Assembly (NCBI RefSeq): GCF_000251145.1
Contig: NZ_AIDW01000031.1
Location: 1 to 42,262 of the forward strand
Length of the DNA stretch: 42,262 nucleotides
Source of the DNA: Sphingomonas sp. PAMC 26621
GTDB lineage: Bacteria; Pseudomonadota; Alphaproteobacteria; Sphingomonadales; Sphingomonadaceae
Direction: 5' to 3'
Shown: in pieces, positions 1-8,237 of the stretch
How positions within the stretch are numbered: the stretch's first letter is position 1
How the letters are laid out: each line of letters opens with the position of its first letter
Made by a program: the position numbers and the translations under genes
The notes under the pieces: model-generated
What the model was told of the DNA's origin: nothing
The model's input: the letters and a program-made list of their open reading frames with translations, nothing else
Database searches by the model: none

Positions 1-30
1 CCTATCCCCTGTGTGCCTTGGCAGTCTCAG
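1..30. other. Sequencing adapter (454 Titanium Lib-L primer B type)
   Basis: The first 30 bases agree, as far as I can recall, base for base with the Roche 454 GS FLX Titanium Lib-L primer B, including the terminal TCAG key. Transposase coding similarity stops exactly at base 31: the reading frame of the transposase becomes meaningless and meets a stop inside these 30 bases. I therefore read this as untrimmed adapter at a contig end, not biology. It also tells the reader that homopolymer indels are a likely error type in this assembly. Confidence 0.9.
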
Positions 31-633
31 TGATGCCGTTCTTCTGGCCGACCCGCGCCTCATCCTGCCACCACAGTTCTATAGGTGTACCGCCAGGGAG
101 CGCTGCCCGGATCGCTGCCACTTGGGCGGGGAAGCCTTTTTAAAAACGTCGATGGCGTCAGCCGCCTGCGCATGATGCCTCGGTCGTGCCGTCAGCTTCC
201 TGTAGCCCATGGCGCGCAGGTCGCGGCTCAGCGTCTGCTTGCTGACCGACACACCATATTCGTCGAACAGCCACTGGATCAAATCGACGATCCGCCAGCG
301 CACCACGCCATGCGACGCCGGGACCGGGCCCTGTTCGATGATCTCGGCAAGCGCCCGCTTATGCTCTGGGCCAAGCACTGGACGGGGACCGGGGGCTTTG
401 CCGTCGAGCAAGCCGTCGGGCCCGCTGGTATTGAAGCGCAGCACCCAGTCTCGAACCGTCTGCAAACCAACGCCGCCGACCTGTGCCGCCGCGTGCCGCG
501 CACCACCATCGTAAATCACCGCCAGCGCCAGCAGCCGCCGGACCTGATTGGCGTCACCGCTCAAACGCGCCAACCTTCGAAGACCAGACCCGTCGAAATC
601 GTCCCTTAGCCCAACCGCTGATGCCACCGCCAA
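31..633 (-). pseudogene. IS630-family transposase, frameshifted and 3' truncated
   Basis: The ATG at 633 opens a 184-codon frame that begins with a helix-turn-helix/winged-helix DNA-binding region typical of IS630 transposases (GDANQVRRLLALA, then VGLQTVRDWVLRFN and DGLLDGKAPG). At 137-146 the coding strand reads TTTTTAAAAAGG. A -1 shift there continues the homologous protein into the start of the DDE domain, with WWQDEARVGQKNG carrying the first catalytic Asp; in the original frame the protein ends at 79. Many IS630 elements make the full transposase by -1 frameshifting, so this may be programmed. The run is not a textbook slippery heptamer, however, and a 454 homopolymer miscall is equally possible. 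The remaining DDE residues lie beyond the contig end. Confidence 0.8.
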
Positions 634-717
634 CCTCCCACCGTTTGCGATGTTGAATCAGATCATGACCGACTTGGGAATCCCCGGCGCTGAGTCAGGC
701 TCCGAGGGACTTGGTAT
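31..717 (-). mobile_element. IS630-family element, truncated by the contig end
   Basis: The segment holds the 5' two thirds of an IS630-type transposase on the minus strand plus its leader. The right boundary is estimated: helicase-like coding sequence on the plus strand becomes convincing just after the TATA at 715-718, and IS630-family elements insert at and duplicate TA. The other end of the IS is not in the window, so terminal inverted repeats and target duplication could not be checked. Its insertion accounts for the missing 5' end of the neighbouring helicase gene. Confidence 0.65.
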
Positions 718-2368
718 AAAGCTCCCTGCGTTTGCGCCACTCCGCTATGTTCTGGAGGATCGCCGTCCGGCTTATGAGCGCCGCTACAATCAGGATGTCG
801 CCGGGGCTGGGGGGGGCGCTAGTGTATTCCGCCAGCTCGATCGTGAGGAAAGCCTGACTGCGCTGCTGCGGGTCAATTTGCTTAAACGCATGGAAAGTTC
901 GGTCCATGCCTTCGCACTAACGATCGGCCGACAGCTTGAGGTGGTTGAAGCGCTGATTGCTCGCATCGATGCCCATGACGACAGCGTAACCGCGCCCTCA
1001 ATCGACGACTTGGATGACGACGATCCTGCCTTCGACCAGCTCGGAGTTGGACGAAGTGTACGCGTTCTGCTGAGCGATGCAGACCTCGTCCGCTGGCGTC
1101 AGGATCTAGCGGAAGATCGAGATCGGCTTGCGCGCCTCCACGCACAAGCGGAAAGCGTCACGGCGGAACGTGACGCCAAGCTCGCCGACTTGAAGGAGCT
1201 AACTGCCGCCAAGCTTGCCGAGCCATTCAACCCCGGCAATTCGAAGCTACTGGTCTTCACCGCCTTCGCTGATACCGCCGCCTACCTCTATGAAGAGCTA
1301 CGTGCCGACTACCCACGTTATATGGCGCTAGTAACGGGATCGGGCCGCAACAAGACAACTCATCCAAAGATCACCTCCGACCTCGGCTCTATCCTGACCG
1401 CTTTTGCGCCTCGCGCTAGGTCCCGCCCTGAGGCCTTATCCGACGAGGAGGAAATCGACCTGATCATAGCCACGGACTGCATCTCTGAAGGTCAAAACCT
1501 GCAGGATTGCGACTGTGTTGTGAACTACGACATTCACTGGAACCCAGTCCGCATCGTACAACGTTTCGGCCGCATCGATCGGCTTGGGTCGCCCAACGCT
1601 GTCATTAAGCTGGTTAACTTCTGGCCTAATATGGACCTGGATACCTACATTGGCCTTGAGCGTAGCGTGTCGGGCAAAATGATGCTTCTCGACGTTTCAG
1701 CAACGGGCGAGGAGAACCTGATCGAGGCGCAAGCCGGCGATCAGATGAACGATTTGGAGTATCGGCGCCAGCAGCTCGAGACCCTGCAATCGCGGGTAGT
1801 CGATCTGGAAGATCTGTCCTCGGGTGTGTCCATCACCGATTTAACACTCAATGACCTGCGGCTGGATTTGGCCCGCCTGTCACCCGACCAACGCGAAGTT
1901 CTCAGCAAGCAGCTGCTCGGCACCTATTCGCCCATTTTTGCTAGCGACGATTTCCCACCCGGCGCACTGTTCGTTCTTCGTGCAGCTACGCCGTCGGCTG
2001 AGCGGTCGATCGCGAAGGGGGATCCGCTGTTCCCGCATGCCCTGATCTACGTCGGTGGAAAGGGGCACATCATCCTGCCGCATAGCCAACCCAAGCGCAT
2101 GTTGGACCTACTACGCCTCGCTGCTGCAACACCGGCGGACCGACAGGCCGAAGCCTGGCTCTGCTTCGATGCGGAAACCAAAGGTGGTGACGCGATGGAA
2201 ACGTGGCAGGCATTGCTTGCCGCTGCTATCCGTGGAGTCACTGGAAAAGCCGAGGAGCGCGCGGTCGAGAGCCTATTCACTTCCGGTGGGATTGAGGGGG
2301 CGGGAGGCGAGAGCGGGCTGGACGATTGGGAAGTCGTTTGCTGGCTGGCAATCCTTCCACCCGTATGA
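718..2368 (+). pseudogene. SNF2-type superfamily 2 helicase, 5' truncated by the IS
   Basis: The open frame runs back to 548, but the part before about 718 is antisense to the transposase and not genuine. What remains is the C-terminal half of a SWI/SNF-like DNA helicase. It contains KLLVFTAF (near 1243, motif IV), ATDCISEGQNLQ (near 1471, motif V) and QRFGRIDRLG (near 1560, motif VI), followed by a long tail. The Walker A and DEAH half is missing, so the product cannot hydrolyse ATP. The stop overlaps the ATG of the DUF4391 gene (ATGA), which places it as the lead gene of the restriction-modification operon. The IS probably also separated the operon from its native promoter. Confidence 0.75.
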
Positions 2369-3156
2369 CGATCACGCCTGCCGATGTCCGGGCCGCGCTA
2401 ACGTTGCCGTTGACGGGGGCGCCGGTGCGGCGTCTTCCGAAGGACGTGTTGGCACAGCACGGCGCGGGCAATGCGGCTGATCGCAAAATGATCGATAACG
2501 CGATCGAGCGGCTAGACTGGTGGGCGACGCTGTCGCCAAGCACCGTGGGGGTCGCAGCAGGAACCGATGGCGAGCGGCCTGTCCCGGCTATTCAATTGCT
2601 GGCGATGACCGCTCGGATCGAACCTACTCAGCGGCTGCTGACGCTGATCCACCGTGCCATTCCAGTGCCAATCATTCTTATTACGGCGTTACCGGGGAAT
2701 GCCGGCACCCGCCTGAGCGTCGCGCCGCTACGCCGAGCCGAGCGTATTACAGACCAAATGGTCATTGAGAGGCTCATCGTTGCGCCGGATCTCACGGCAA
2801 AGACCGATACTGCTACGTCTGCTTTTTTAAGCAGCCTTGCGCTACTCACGTTGCCTCAAACCACGCTTGCGGCTCTCTATGGTGCGCTGATCGAACGGAC
2901 CGAAGCGCTCGCAGTCTCGCGCATCACTAACGAGCCATTCAAGCTTCTCAGCAATCCAATGTTGGTGACGGAAAGGCGCGACGCGCTAGTCCGTTACGAA
3001 CAGGCTGAAACCGAATGGCTCGCCATCCGCTCAGCTGCAAGGCGGGAAAATCGGCTGGCCGAACAGGTCGTACTTGGCAATCAGGCGCGCACGCTTAAGG
3101 ATAGGCTGCAGGCCATTGTGGGCGAGTTGGCCAACGCCGCAATCGCTTGTCCATAG
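2365..3156 (+). CDS. DUF4391 family protein of a type III-like restriction locus
   Basis: 263 aa. The start is the ATG at 2365, which overlaps the helicase stop as ATGA; an in-frame ATG further upstream lies inside the helicase gene and is less likely. The N-terminal pattern RRLPKDVLAQHGAGNAADRK, followed by a WWATLSPSTVGV block, matches my memory of DUF4391 proteins. Those proteins sit between a helicase and a type III-like methyltransferase in many bacteria. Their biochemical role is not established; a helper that couples the helicase to the modification or restriction enzyme is an inference from position only. The C-terminal third looks helical and charged (RYEQAETEW... onward) and may be a coiled coil. 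No catalytic motif is visible. Confidence 0.75.
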   Translation: MTITPADVRAALTLPLTGAPVRRLPKDVLAQHGAGNAADRKMIDNAIERLDWWATLSPSTVGVAAGTDGERPVPAIQLLAMTARIEPTQRLLTLIHRAIPVPIILITALPGNAGTRLSVAPLRRAERITDQMVIERLIVAPDLTAKTDTATSAFLSSLALLTLPQTTLAALYGALIERTEALAVSRITNEPFKLLSNPMLVTERRDALVRYEQAETEWLAIRSAARRENRLAEQVVLGNQARTLKDRLQAIVGELANAAIACP

Positions 3157-3180
3157 TGTTTTTTAAAGAGATGCACGCCG

Positions 3181-4419
3181 ATGGCGGGCACGGAGATAAA
3201 TGTGACTGACGCCAGCGATCCCATTCTGCAGATCACCCGTGATAATGAGGCTGCGGGGAGTGGCGATCTTGTCGCGGGCAATGTCGCCCGGTTGAAGGCA
3301 ATTTTTCCCGACATCGTGACCGACGGTAAGATTGACCTAGACACTTTGCGGGAGTTGCTCGGAGACGAAATAGAGGATGGTCAAGAGCGCTACGGCCTCA
3401 ACTGGAAGGGTAAGCGCCGTGCTCGCGCTTTCGCGCTAACGCCGAGCCTCGGCACGCTGCGGCCTGCACCCAATGACAGCGTCGATTGGGAAACGACGCA
3501 GAACATCGTTGTTCAAGGCGACAATCTTGAGGCCCTCAAGCTCCTTCGGCGTTCTTACGCTAACAAGGTTAAGCTCATCTACATCGACCCGCCGTATAAT
3601 ACGGCAGGTGACTTCATTTACCCAGATAACTACAGAAATCCAATAGCCCAATACTTAGCTCTCACTGGTCAAACTGGGGGCGATGGAGAAGCGCTTATTA
3701 GTGACCGTGAGGAGCGCGGTCGCCTTCACACCGACTGGCTTAATATGATTTATCCCCGATTGATGCTCGCCAAAGAGATAATGGCCGATGACGGTATCAT
3801 AGCCATTTCAATAAATGACATCGAGTCACCTAACCTCAGACTAGTATGTGATGAGTTGTTTGGTTCTGAAAATATAATATCCCAGTTTGTGTGGAACAAT
3901 GAAGGCAACGTCGATCAGCAAAGCAAGATTAAAGGTGTACACGAATACATCGTTTGTTATGCTAAAAAGATTGCTATGATTGCCCGGCCAAATATCATTG
4001 ATCCAAATGTCGAGGAAACTAGTAAATTATTTAATGATGCAATAGAAAATACCATAACGAAAAATGGGCCGGCAAACCCTGCTTCCATTGTGGTATTACC
4101 TATAGGCTTTCCCGCAACTTTCTCTGACGGGATCATAAAACCACGAAAAGACATGTGGCCTCATATTCACGAAACTATACGGGTTAAAGATGGTGTTGTG
4201 ACTGCGCCTGCCACTGTCGAGAGTGGATGGAGTAGCCGCAACCTACTTGACCTATTTATCAGAAACGGGTTCGAAGATATTGTTGATGCGGAAGGCAATG
4301 CGAGGCGCTTTGCCCTGACGGAAAGTGGTGCGATATATACTTATAAGTCGCGCGGAGCGGGCCAGGGGCACGTTTTATCCGTAATACGGAATGTCGGAAC
4401 TACAAAACAAAACAGCTAA
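3181..4419 (+). CDS. mod: Type III-like DNA methyltransferase (Mod), N-terminal part before an in-frame stop
   Basis: 412 aa from the ATG at 3181. The product would methylate adenine using S-adenosylmethionine. The catalytic motif IV, IDPPYNT, is at about residues 135-141. It is followed by the target-recognition region (about 150-390), as in beta-class enzymes, where motif IV precedes motif I. The frame ends at TAA 4417-4419 and resumes in the same frame at the very next base with ATG 4420. The natural protein is therefore cut by a single nonsense codon rather than a frameshift. The recognition region (about 3600-4500) is visibly AT-richer than both flanks and uses different codons, which suggests it was exchanged by recombination. 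Without the SAM-binding part downstream, this fragment alone should be inactive. Confidence 0.85.
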   Translation: MAGTEINVTDASDPILQITRDNEAAGSGDLVAGNVARLKAIFPDIVTDGKIDLDTLRELLGDEIEDGQERYGLNWKGKRRARAFALTPSLGTLRPAPNDSVDWETTQNIVVQGDNLEALKLLRRSYANKVKLIYIDPPYNTAGDFIYPDNYRNPIAQYLALTGQTGGDGEALISDREERGRLHTDWLNMIYPRLMLAKEIMADDGIIAISINDIESPNLRLVCDELFGSENIISQFVWNNEGNVDQQSKIKGVHEYIVCYAKKIAMIARPNIIDPNVEETSKLFNDAIENTITKNGPANPASIVVLPIGFPATFSDGIIKPRKDMWPHIHETIRVKDGVVTAPATVESGWSSRNLLDLFIRNGFEDIVDAEGNARRFALTESGAIYTYKSRGAGQGHVLSVIRNVGTTKQNS

Positions 4420-5163
4420 ATGCTAAAGAAATGGAATATAGACTTTTCATATCCAAAGCCAGTTCTACTAATTGAGCATCTTATACGGGTATTCAGTCAA
4501 AACTCCGGAGATGCAATTCTCGATTTCTTTGCTGGTTCGGGAACTACCGGACATGCTACATTCCGGGCTAATGCACGCGACGGTAAAACCCGACGATTTG
4601 TCCTAGTGCAACTTCCGGAGCCCGTTGAGCGGGGTAGCATAGCGGACATTACGGTAAAGCGACTTCAGTGTGCCGGTGCGCAGGTCAAGGACGAAAACTT
4701 AGACAAGACAATTGATGTGGGCTTTCGAGTCTACAAACTTGCTACGTCAAACCTGAAACCATGGCAACCAGACGCAGAGGATCTAGAGGCGAGCATCCTT
4801 GACGCCGTCGACAATGTGCTGCCGGGTCGCACCGAGGACGATCTCCTTGTCAAGTTGCTACTCAAGACGGGCATCGACCTAACTTTACCTGAGGAAAAGC
4901 GGGGCGTCGCCGGGCAGACCGTTTATGCACTGGGTGGCGGTACGTTAATAGTATGCTTGGGCAATGTCGGTGCCGACAGCGCCGAAGCGGTGAGTCAGGG
5001 CATAGCTGATTGGGTGAGCGAGCTCGATCCAGTGCAGACCACAGTCTATTTCAAGGATACTGGGTTGGGTACCAACGGTAATCGGGCCGCGACTAAGGCA
5101 AACCTCGCGGCAATTCTGCGCCAGCGCCTTGGCGATCGCATCGCCAAAATCGCCAGCATTTGA
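4420..5163 (+). CDS. mod: Type III-like DNA methyltransferase (Mod), C-terminal part with the SAM-binding motif
   Basis: 247 aa, in frame with the preceding fragment. It begins with FSYPKPVLLIEHL, the usual lead-in to motif I, then DFFAGSGTT at about residues 35-43, the FxGxG SAM-binding motif. The C-terminal 150 residues resemble the tail of type III Mod subunits. The ATG directly abuts the upstream stop (TAAATG), so termination-reinitiation could make this as a separate chain, and the two chains might reassemble. I see no strong ribosome-binding site of its own. The alternatives are an inactivating mutation or a base-call error. Nothing on either side of the stop is a long homopolymer, which argues against the usual 454 error. 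Confidence 0.8.
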   Translation: MLKKWNIDFSYPKPVLLIEHLIRVFSQNSGDAILDFFAGSGTTGHATFRANARDGKTRRFVLVQLPEPVERGSIADITVKRLQCAGAQVKDENLDKTIDVGFRVYKLATSNLKPWQPDAEDLEASILDAVDNVLPGRTEDDLLVKLLLKTGIDLTLPEEKRGVAGQTVYALGGGTLIVCLGNVGADSAEAVSQGIADWVSELDPVQTTVYFKDTGLGTNGNRAATKANLAAILRQRLGDRIAKIASI

Positions 5164-5173
5164 TCGGCGACCC

Positions 5174-8100
5174 ATGAAATTTGTCTTTGAAGCTGAGCTA
5201 CCCCACCAGATCGGGGCAATCGATGCGGTCGTCGATTTGTTCGTCGGCCAGGAAGAGCGTCAATCTCTCTTCACCATCGCGCCGCGCCAAATTGCGGGTG
5301 AGCTGGAATATAACGAAAAACTGCTTGGCTATGCCAACCGCTCCGACCTGCTGGAGGAAGCGGTGCTGGACAACTTACACAACGTGCAGAACCGCCACGC
5401 ACTGCCCGCCTCGCCGGAGCTGAACGTCGCGGCCAAGGGCAAGAAGGATGCTGGCGGTGATTACGGTATGGATTTCACCGTTGAGATGGAGACCGGCACT
5501 GGTAAAACCTACGTATATCTGCGCACTATTTTCGAACTGAACCGACGCTATGGCTTCACCAAATTCGTCATTGTCGTTCCCTCTGTTGCGATCCGCGAGG
5601 GTGTTAAAAAGACAATAGAGCAGACCGGCGAGCATTTCCGCCAAATCTATGACGGCGTGCCATTCGAGAGCTTTGTTTATGATAGCTCCGACCTGTCACA
5701 GATAATCGATTTCGCTTCTTCTCCATCGATTCGAGTGATGATCGCTACTGTGCAGTCGCTAGGCAGCAAGGCTGCAGTGTTTCAGCAGGCGCGCGAGCAG
5801 ACCCGCGACATTCCCGGCGTAGATTGGGTAAAGAACACTCGGCCGATAATCATCGTCGACGAGCCGCAATCAGTCGATGCCAATCCCACTGGCGCCGGGC
5901 GCACGATCATGCGGGCTATGCAACCACTTGCGACGATCCGCTACTCGGCAACGCATGTGGCGAAGTTCCACCCGGTGTATCGCCTCGACGCCTTTGACGC
6001 GCATGATCGTGGACTGGTCAAATCGATCGAGGTCGATGGAGCTCAAGTTCAAGATGCAAACAACAGCCCGTATGTAAAGCTTCTGGAGATCGAGATCAAA
6101 AAGGGCCAACTGCCGCGGGCCCGGATCGAGATTGCCAAGCAGATGAAGGGTGGCGTTTCCCGCCAGTCGATGTGGGTTTATGACGGTAGTGAACTGGCCG
6201 AGGAGCAAGTTTCTGGCGGACGCACGGTCTACAATGGCTATCGGATCGGTATCATCGAAAAGATGCGTGGCGCCGGCTCTATGCAGCTGGTCGTACCGGG
6301 CGACGGCGTGAAGATACTGGAAGCCGGAGGTACCTGGGGCGATGTCGATGCCGGGTCGCTCTCACGCGCAATGGTGCGGCAGACGATTGAGCATCACTTT
6401 CGTAAGGAGCTGCGAAACCGGCCACTAGGGATCAAGACACTCAGCCTCTTTTTTATCGACGCCGTCGCCGATTACCGCCGGTATGATGAGGTCGGCCACG
6501 CCCAACGAGGCCCGCTCGCGGTAATTTTCGAAGACGAATACGCCAAGCTGGCGGCTCAGCCACGCTTCCAATCGCTATTTGCCAAGGTGCCAGCCGATGC
6601 ATCCCGTTCACATGACGGGTACTTCTCACAGGACAAACGAGGGCGGTTCACCGAACCGACACTGAACGCGACGGGTGAGTTCTCGAATCAGAGGAGCCGT
6701 GACGAAGCCGAACGTACTTTCGACCTCATTATGAAGGACAAGGAGCGTCTGCTCGACGAGGCCGAGCCGTTGCGGTTCCTGTTCTCGCACTCGGCGCTGC
6801 GCGAGGGGTGGGACAACCCCAACGTCTTTCAGATCTGCTCGCTGCGTGAGATGGCGAGCGAGACCCGGCGGCGCCAGTCGATCGGCCGCGGGCTACGCCT
6901 GTGCGTTGATCAGAGCGGGCAACGCCGGCGCGACGAAGGGCTCAATGTCCTTACCGTCATCGCGCAGGAGGGCTACAAGGCATTCGCCGAGGGCTTGCAG
7001 ACCGAGATGGAGCAAGCGCTCGACATCAAGCTGGGGATCGTCACCGCTGACCTCTTCGCCGGATTGACCTACGTCCTGCCAGACGGGGGCACGGCCGTCG
7101 TTTCAGTTAGGGAAAGCCGGGACATCTTCGAAGGCCTCGCCAAGGCGGGGCTGATTGACGAAAAGGGCAGGGCTAAACCGGAGCTGCGCACGGCCCTCGC
7201 CCAAAACACGGTGTCACTGCCCACCAATCTACCGGCACCAGCAGCCAAGCTGGTCCGTGACATGCTCCACCGCCTGGCGCGGAAGGTGCCAGTCAGCGAT
7301 GCTCGAGCGAAAGGGCAAGTGAAACTGAACCTTGCGGTTTTGGAGGGGCACGACTTCAAGGCGCTGTGGGATCGCATCAGCCGCAAGACAACTTACCGGC
7401 TCGACTTCGATGACGCGGCGCTGGTCGCGCGGTGCGCGCAGGCGTTACGAGATATGCCACGTCCAGGCGAGGCCCGCGTAACCTTCGAACTGGCCGAAAT
7501 GTTGATCGGCCGCGAGGGTGTGACGCCTGAGAAGGTCAGCACCTCAATTCCGCAGCGGCTAACCGGCACTCGCCTAGAGGTGCCGGATCTTTTAGGCGAA
7601 CTGCAGAACCGCACCAAACTGCCCCGGAAGGTATTGGCCGACATCCTTATTCAGTCCGGACGGCTGCCGGACGCCGCAGTGAACCCCTCTGCCTTCATCG
7701 ACGCAGTGACGGCAATCATTCAGGCGGGCAGGCGGCTGATGATGACCGACGGCATCGTTTATAAGCCTTTGGACGAATGGTGGGCACAGAGCCTGTTCGC
7801 CGCCGAAGAAGATGTGCCGCTCGACCGGCTTGTCGAGGTCAAACACGCGCCGCTGGATCACATCCTCACTGACTCAAACATTGAGGCCGAACTAGCGAAG
7901 GCGCTTGATATCAGCGGAGCGATCAAGATCTTTGCTAAACTGCCGCCCGGGTTCAAGATTACCACACCGCTTGGAACCTACAATCCAGACTGGGCGATCG
8001 TTCGCCAGCATGATGATCGAGAGGACGTCTATCTGGTAAGCGAGAGCAAGGGTAACCTGAACACCCTGCGCGAGGCTGAGAAAGCGCAGATTGCCTGCGG

Positions 8101-8176
8101 CAAAGCTCACTTCAAGGCGCTAAACGTGCCGTTTGTTACCGCTACAAATCTTTCAGAGATTCTGGTTCAAGTGTAA
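5174..8176 (+). CDS. res: Type III restriction endonuclease subunit (Res)
   Basis: 1000 aa, a usual length for Res. The ATG at 5174, ten bases after the Mod stop, is preferred to the in-frame ATG at 5129 inside mod because MKFVFEAELPHQ is the conserved beginning. The SF2 translocase core shows TGTGKT (about 107-112, Walker A), DEPQ (about 229, motif II), SATH (about 258, motif III), and REGWDNPN followed by RRQSIGRGLRL (about 566-575, motif VI). A C-terminal PD-(D/E)xK nuclease is indicated by NPDW (about 937) and ESKGN (about 958). It would cut DNA with Mod after ATP-dependent translocation or diffusion along DNA. The gene looks intact. Since its Mod partner is split and a type III Res normally needs Mod for site recognition, activity is uncertain. 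Confidence 0.92.
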   Translation: MKFVFEAELPHQIGAIDAVVDLFVGQEERQSLFTIAPRQIAGELEYNEKLLGYANRSDLLEEAVLDNLHNVQNRHALPASPELNVAAKGKKDAGGDYGMDFTVEMETGTGKTYVYLRTIFELNRRYGFTKFVIVVPSVAIREGVKKTIEQTGEHFRQIYDGVPFESFVYDSSDLSQIIDFASSPSIRVMIATVQSLGSKAAVFQQAREQTRDIPGVDWVKNTRPIIIVDEPQSVDANPTGAGRTIMRAMQPLATIRYSATHVAKFHPVYRLDAFDAHDRGLVKSIEVDGAQVQDANNSPYVKLLEIEIKKGQLPRARIEIAKQMKGGVSRQSMWVYDGSELAEEQVSGGRTVYNGYRIGIIEKMRGAGSMQLVVPGDGVKILEAGGTWGDVDAGSLSRAMVRQTIEHHFRKELRNRPLGIKTLSLFFIDAVADYRRYDEVGHAQRGPLAVIFEDEYAKLAAQPRFQSLFAKVPADASRSHDGYFSQDKRGRFTEPTLNATGEFSNQRSRDEAERTFDLIMKDKERLLDEAEPLRFLFSHSALREGWDNPNVFQICSLREMASETRRRQSIGRGLRLCVDQSGQRRRDEGLNVLTVIAQEGYKAFAEGLQTEMEQALDIKLGIVTADLFAGLTYVLPDGGTAVVSVRESRDIFEGLAKAGLIDEKGRAKPELRTALAQNTVSLPTNLPAPAAKLVRDMLHRLARKVPVSDARAKGQVKLNLAVLEGHDFKALWDRISRKTTYRLDFDDAALVARCAQALRDMPRPGEARVTFELAEMLIGREGVTPEKVSTSIPQRLTGTRLEVPDLLGELQNRTKLPRKVLADILIQSGRLPDAAVNPSAFIDAVTAIIQAGRRLMMTDGIVYKPLDEWWAQSLFAAEEDVPLDRLVEVKHAPLDHILTDSNIEAELAKALDISGAIKIFAKLPPGFKITTPLGTYNPDWAIVRQHDDREDVYLVSESKGNLNTLREAEKAQIACGKAHFKALNVPFVTATNLSEILVQV

Positions 8177-8237
8177 TTGTATAGGGTGCTGCTCAAAGCT
8201 GAGAGTCCGGCCCAGACCATACCCAGGAGAGGACCGC

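Noticed and set aside
85..609. Plus-strand ORF of 174 codons opposite the transposase
   Set aside because: It is antisense to a recognisable IS630 transposase, lacks a ribosome-binding site and includes adapter-proximal DNA; a shadow of the real gene.
548..717. N-terminal extension of the helicase ORF into the IS
   Set aside because: The open frame is antisense to the transposase and shows no helicase similarity; it is a chance fusion at the insertion junction.
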